From NCBI GenBank assembly GCA_964592905.1, contig CAZQGJ010000011.1:1-21104 (forward strand): a DNA stretch of 21,104 nt. Reading direction: 5' to 3'. The notes under the pieces are model-generated. The model did not search any database and was not told the DNA's origin. It saw nothing but the letters and a program-made list of their open reading frames with translations. Below, piece by piece: positions 20,231 to 21,104 of this stretch. Made by a program: the position numbers and the translations under genes. Origin of the DNA: CAZQGJ01 sp964592905 (GTDB lineage Bacteria > Patescibacteriota > UBA1384 > CAYGGE01). The first letter of the stretch is position 1. The number at the start of each line of letters is the position of its first letter.

Positions 20231-20247
20231 ATTATAGTGAAATTATA
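20231..20247 (-). promoter_or_regulatory. Two TATAAT boxes before the ClpP-like gene (leaderless start)
   Basis: TATAAT at 20236-20231 ends 6 bases before the ATG at 20224; a second TATAAT is at 20247-20242, 11 bp away. No good -35 was found for either. The nearer box predicts transcription starting at the ATG itself. Confidence 0.45.
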
Positions 20248-20300
20248 GTTCTTTAACAGAAAGAAGCTCTTTTAAGTAAGAGGTTAGGGTGGTGAACCGA

Positions 20301-20345
20301 GTGGGAAAATTTACGAACAATAGATTGGGCGAATTTGGTTGAGTA
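20301..20345. repeat. Direct repeat copy 2 (pairs with 19355-19399)
   Basis: Same orientation as copy 1, about 38 of 45 positions identical with the first 22 perfect. It lies in the 248-base gap between the ClpP-like gene and the next gene, which otherwise holds a terminator and no recognised gene. Confidence 0.85.
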
Positions 20346-20408
20346 CCCTGAACTAGTGATGAAAGAATACCAAGAATTCGTAACTATTTTATAAACATTA
20401 AGAAAATG

Positions 20409-20435
20409 AAAAAACCACCTGATACTTCTAGGTGG
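20409..20435 (-). terminator. Terminator of the GC-rich gene at 20473-20928
   Basis: On the minus strand CCACCT (20435-20430) and AGGTGG (20420-20415) form the stem, with a 9-base loop, followed by TTTTTT. It lies about 38 bases after the gene's stop. Confidence 0.85.
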
Positions 20436-20472
20436 CTTTTCCCAGCGCAATCGCCATACAGGCGCTCGCTGA

Positions 20473-20928
20473 CTAGTTGTCGTTGTCCTGGTCGGACATC
20501 CGGGTGTCGATGGCTTTCAGGATGGCGTTGATGCGCGTCTGGTCGTGATCGACCGACACGCGCGCCTTGATGTGCTTCAGGACTGCCCGAATACCGGCTT
20601 CCCACGGCTCGCCGTCGCCGCCGTAATAGGCGTAGCACATACCAACCGTGTTGAAGTAGTAGCCGAACGGTTCGATGTCCGGGGTTTCCGGAACCGCTTC
20701 CAGCTTGATTACGAGCTCCTGGCCCTGCTCCCGCTCCTCGTTGATGTCGTAGTCGTCGATCGGCTCGCCGATTCCCTTGAAGGCCGTGTAGACCTTCAGC
20801 AGGGGAACGATCTTGCCTTCGCCGTCCGCGATCTGGATCTGGGTCAGCATGTTGAACGTGTAAGCCAGGTTCATCTGGTCATTCACTGACGGCGTGTTGT
20901 TCCATTCGAAGGTGATGGTGTTGTCCAT
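20473..20928 (-). CDS. GC-rich acidic hypothetical protein
   Basis: Unrecognised family, 151 residues from the ATG at 20928, where AAGGA lies close upstream; an ATG at 20946 would add MAVPRT and has no ribosome site, so the start is uncertain. The protein is acidic and soluble, with alternating strand-like segments (TITFEWNN, QELVIKLEAVPE), a Tyr-rich FGYYFNTVGMCYAYYGGDG patch, and a C-terminal helix ending in DQDNDN. No membrane segment, signal or known motif is visible. Codons are strongly GC-ending (CTG, ATC, GGC, GAC), unlike the ribosomal genes. It has its own consensus promoter and terminator, like the orphan at 14883. Confidence 0.72.
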   Translation of the reverse strand: MDNTITFEWNNTPSVNDQMNLAYTFNMLTQIQIADGEGKIVPLLKVYTAFKGIGEPIDDYDINEEREQGQELVIKLEAVPETPDIEPFGYYFNTVGMCYAYYGGDGEPWEAGIRAVLKHIKARVSVDHDQTRINAILKAIDTRMSDQDNDN

Positions 20929-21008
20929 TGTCCTTGGTACGGCCATAACGCTGGCTAGGGCGGCCCGATAGATCGTATGTTAGCGACACGGGCTTAGCTA
21001 AACAATAG

Positions 21009-21037
21009 ACTATACCATATTAATGCTCCATTGTCAA
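21009..21037 (-). promoter_or_regulatory. Promoter of the GC-rich acidic-protein gene
   Basis: TTGACA (21037-21032), 17 bases, TATAGT (21014-21009). Start near 21002 gives a leader of 55-75 bases. The DNA from 21038 to the window end shows no recognised feature. Confidence 0.75.
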
Positions 21038-21104
21038 GGGCTTAACAGGCTAGGTGAGTTCTATACTTAATGCGCCAGCCTAGATACAATACTGTGTCTA
21101 GAAA

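Noticed and set aside
20253..20450. 65-residue minus-strand frame between the ClpP-like gene and the next gene
   Set aside because: It spans a terminator and the direct repeat, has no ribosome site, and its composition looks like translated intergenic DNA.
14460..21104. CRISPR array, insertion sequence or phage genes in the accessory part
   Set aside because: No regularly spaced repeats, transposase, integrase or phage structural motifs were seen; the only repeat pair is the one at 19355 and 20301.

Overview
The window is one long, almost entirely minus-strand chromosomal segment from a bacterium that is most likely a member of the Patescibacteria (Candidate Phyla Radiation). The first 14.5 kb is a near-complete S10-spc-alpha ribosomal protein superoperon. 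It lacks rpmD (L30): rpsE and rplO overlap exactly where L30 normally sits, which is characteristic of CPR bacteria. It also lacks rpsJ ahead of rplC. Several proteins are trimmed or tailed (short S4 and L24, tailed IF-1 and L23). TAA is the usual stop, and TGA ends adk and rplD inside ATGA overlaps, so the code is standard 11 and not the UGA=Gly code of Gracilibacteria/Absconditabacteria. The assignment rests on gene content and remembered family features, without a search.

Layout, in the direction of transcription (right to left). A consensus promoter at 14630-14658 drives rplC-rplD-rplW-rplB-rpsS-rplV-rpsC-rplP-rpmC-rpsQ-rplN-rplX-rplE-rpsN-rpsH-rplF-rplR-rpsE-rplO. A UUCG-loop terminator and a new promoter, placed so that secY mRNA would start at its AUG, separate this from secY, an unusual membrane-anchored beta-propeller gene, adk and map. 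A further promoter and an attenuator-like hairpin precede infA-rpmJ-rpsM-rpsK-rpsD and the start of rpoA. The rpoA frame meets a TAA after 27 codons, 7 bases from the window edge.

From 14.5 to 21.1 kb the DNA is an accessory region of short, independently transcribed units. In order they are: a GC-rich orphan gene on the plus strand with its own terminator; a small conserved Patescibacteria-type hypothetical gene preceded by the wreck of a GrpB/nucleotidyltransferase-like gene; a GC-rich NlpC/P60 cysteine peptidase; a tight three-gene operon (winged-helix regulator, threonine-synthase-like PLP enzyme, O-methyltransferase) behind a perfect promoter carrying four TATAAT-like boxes at exact 10-bp steps; a membrane-anchored ClpP/crotonase-fold serine peptidase flanked by 45-bp direct repeats; and a second GC-rich orphan with its own promoter and terminator.

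The conserved part makes and uses the translation machinery and the Sec channel, together with N-terminal methionine removal and adenylate balance. The accessory operon looks like a self-regulated small-molecule pathway of unknown product, and it is the best candidate for an undescribed system. A second theme is initiation: ribosomal genes have good Shine-Dalgarno sites, while secY, the ClpP-like gene and the GrpB remnant have -10 boxes 6-8 bases from the start codon and so appear leaderless.
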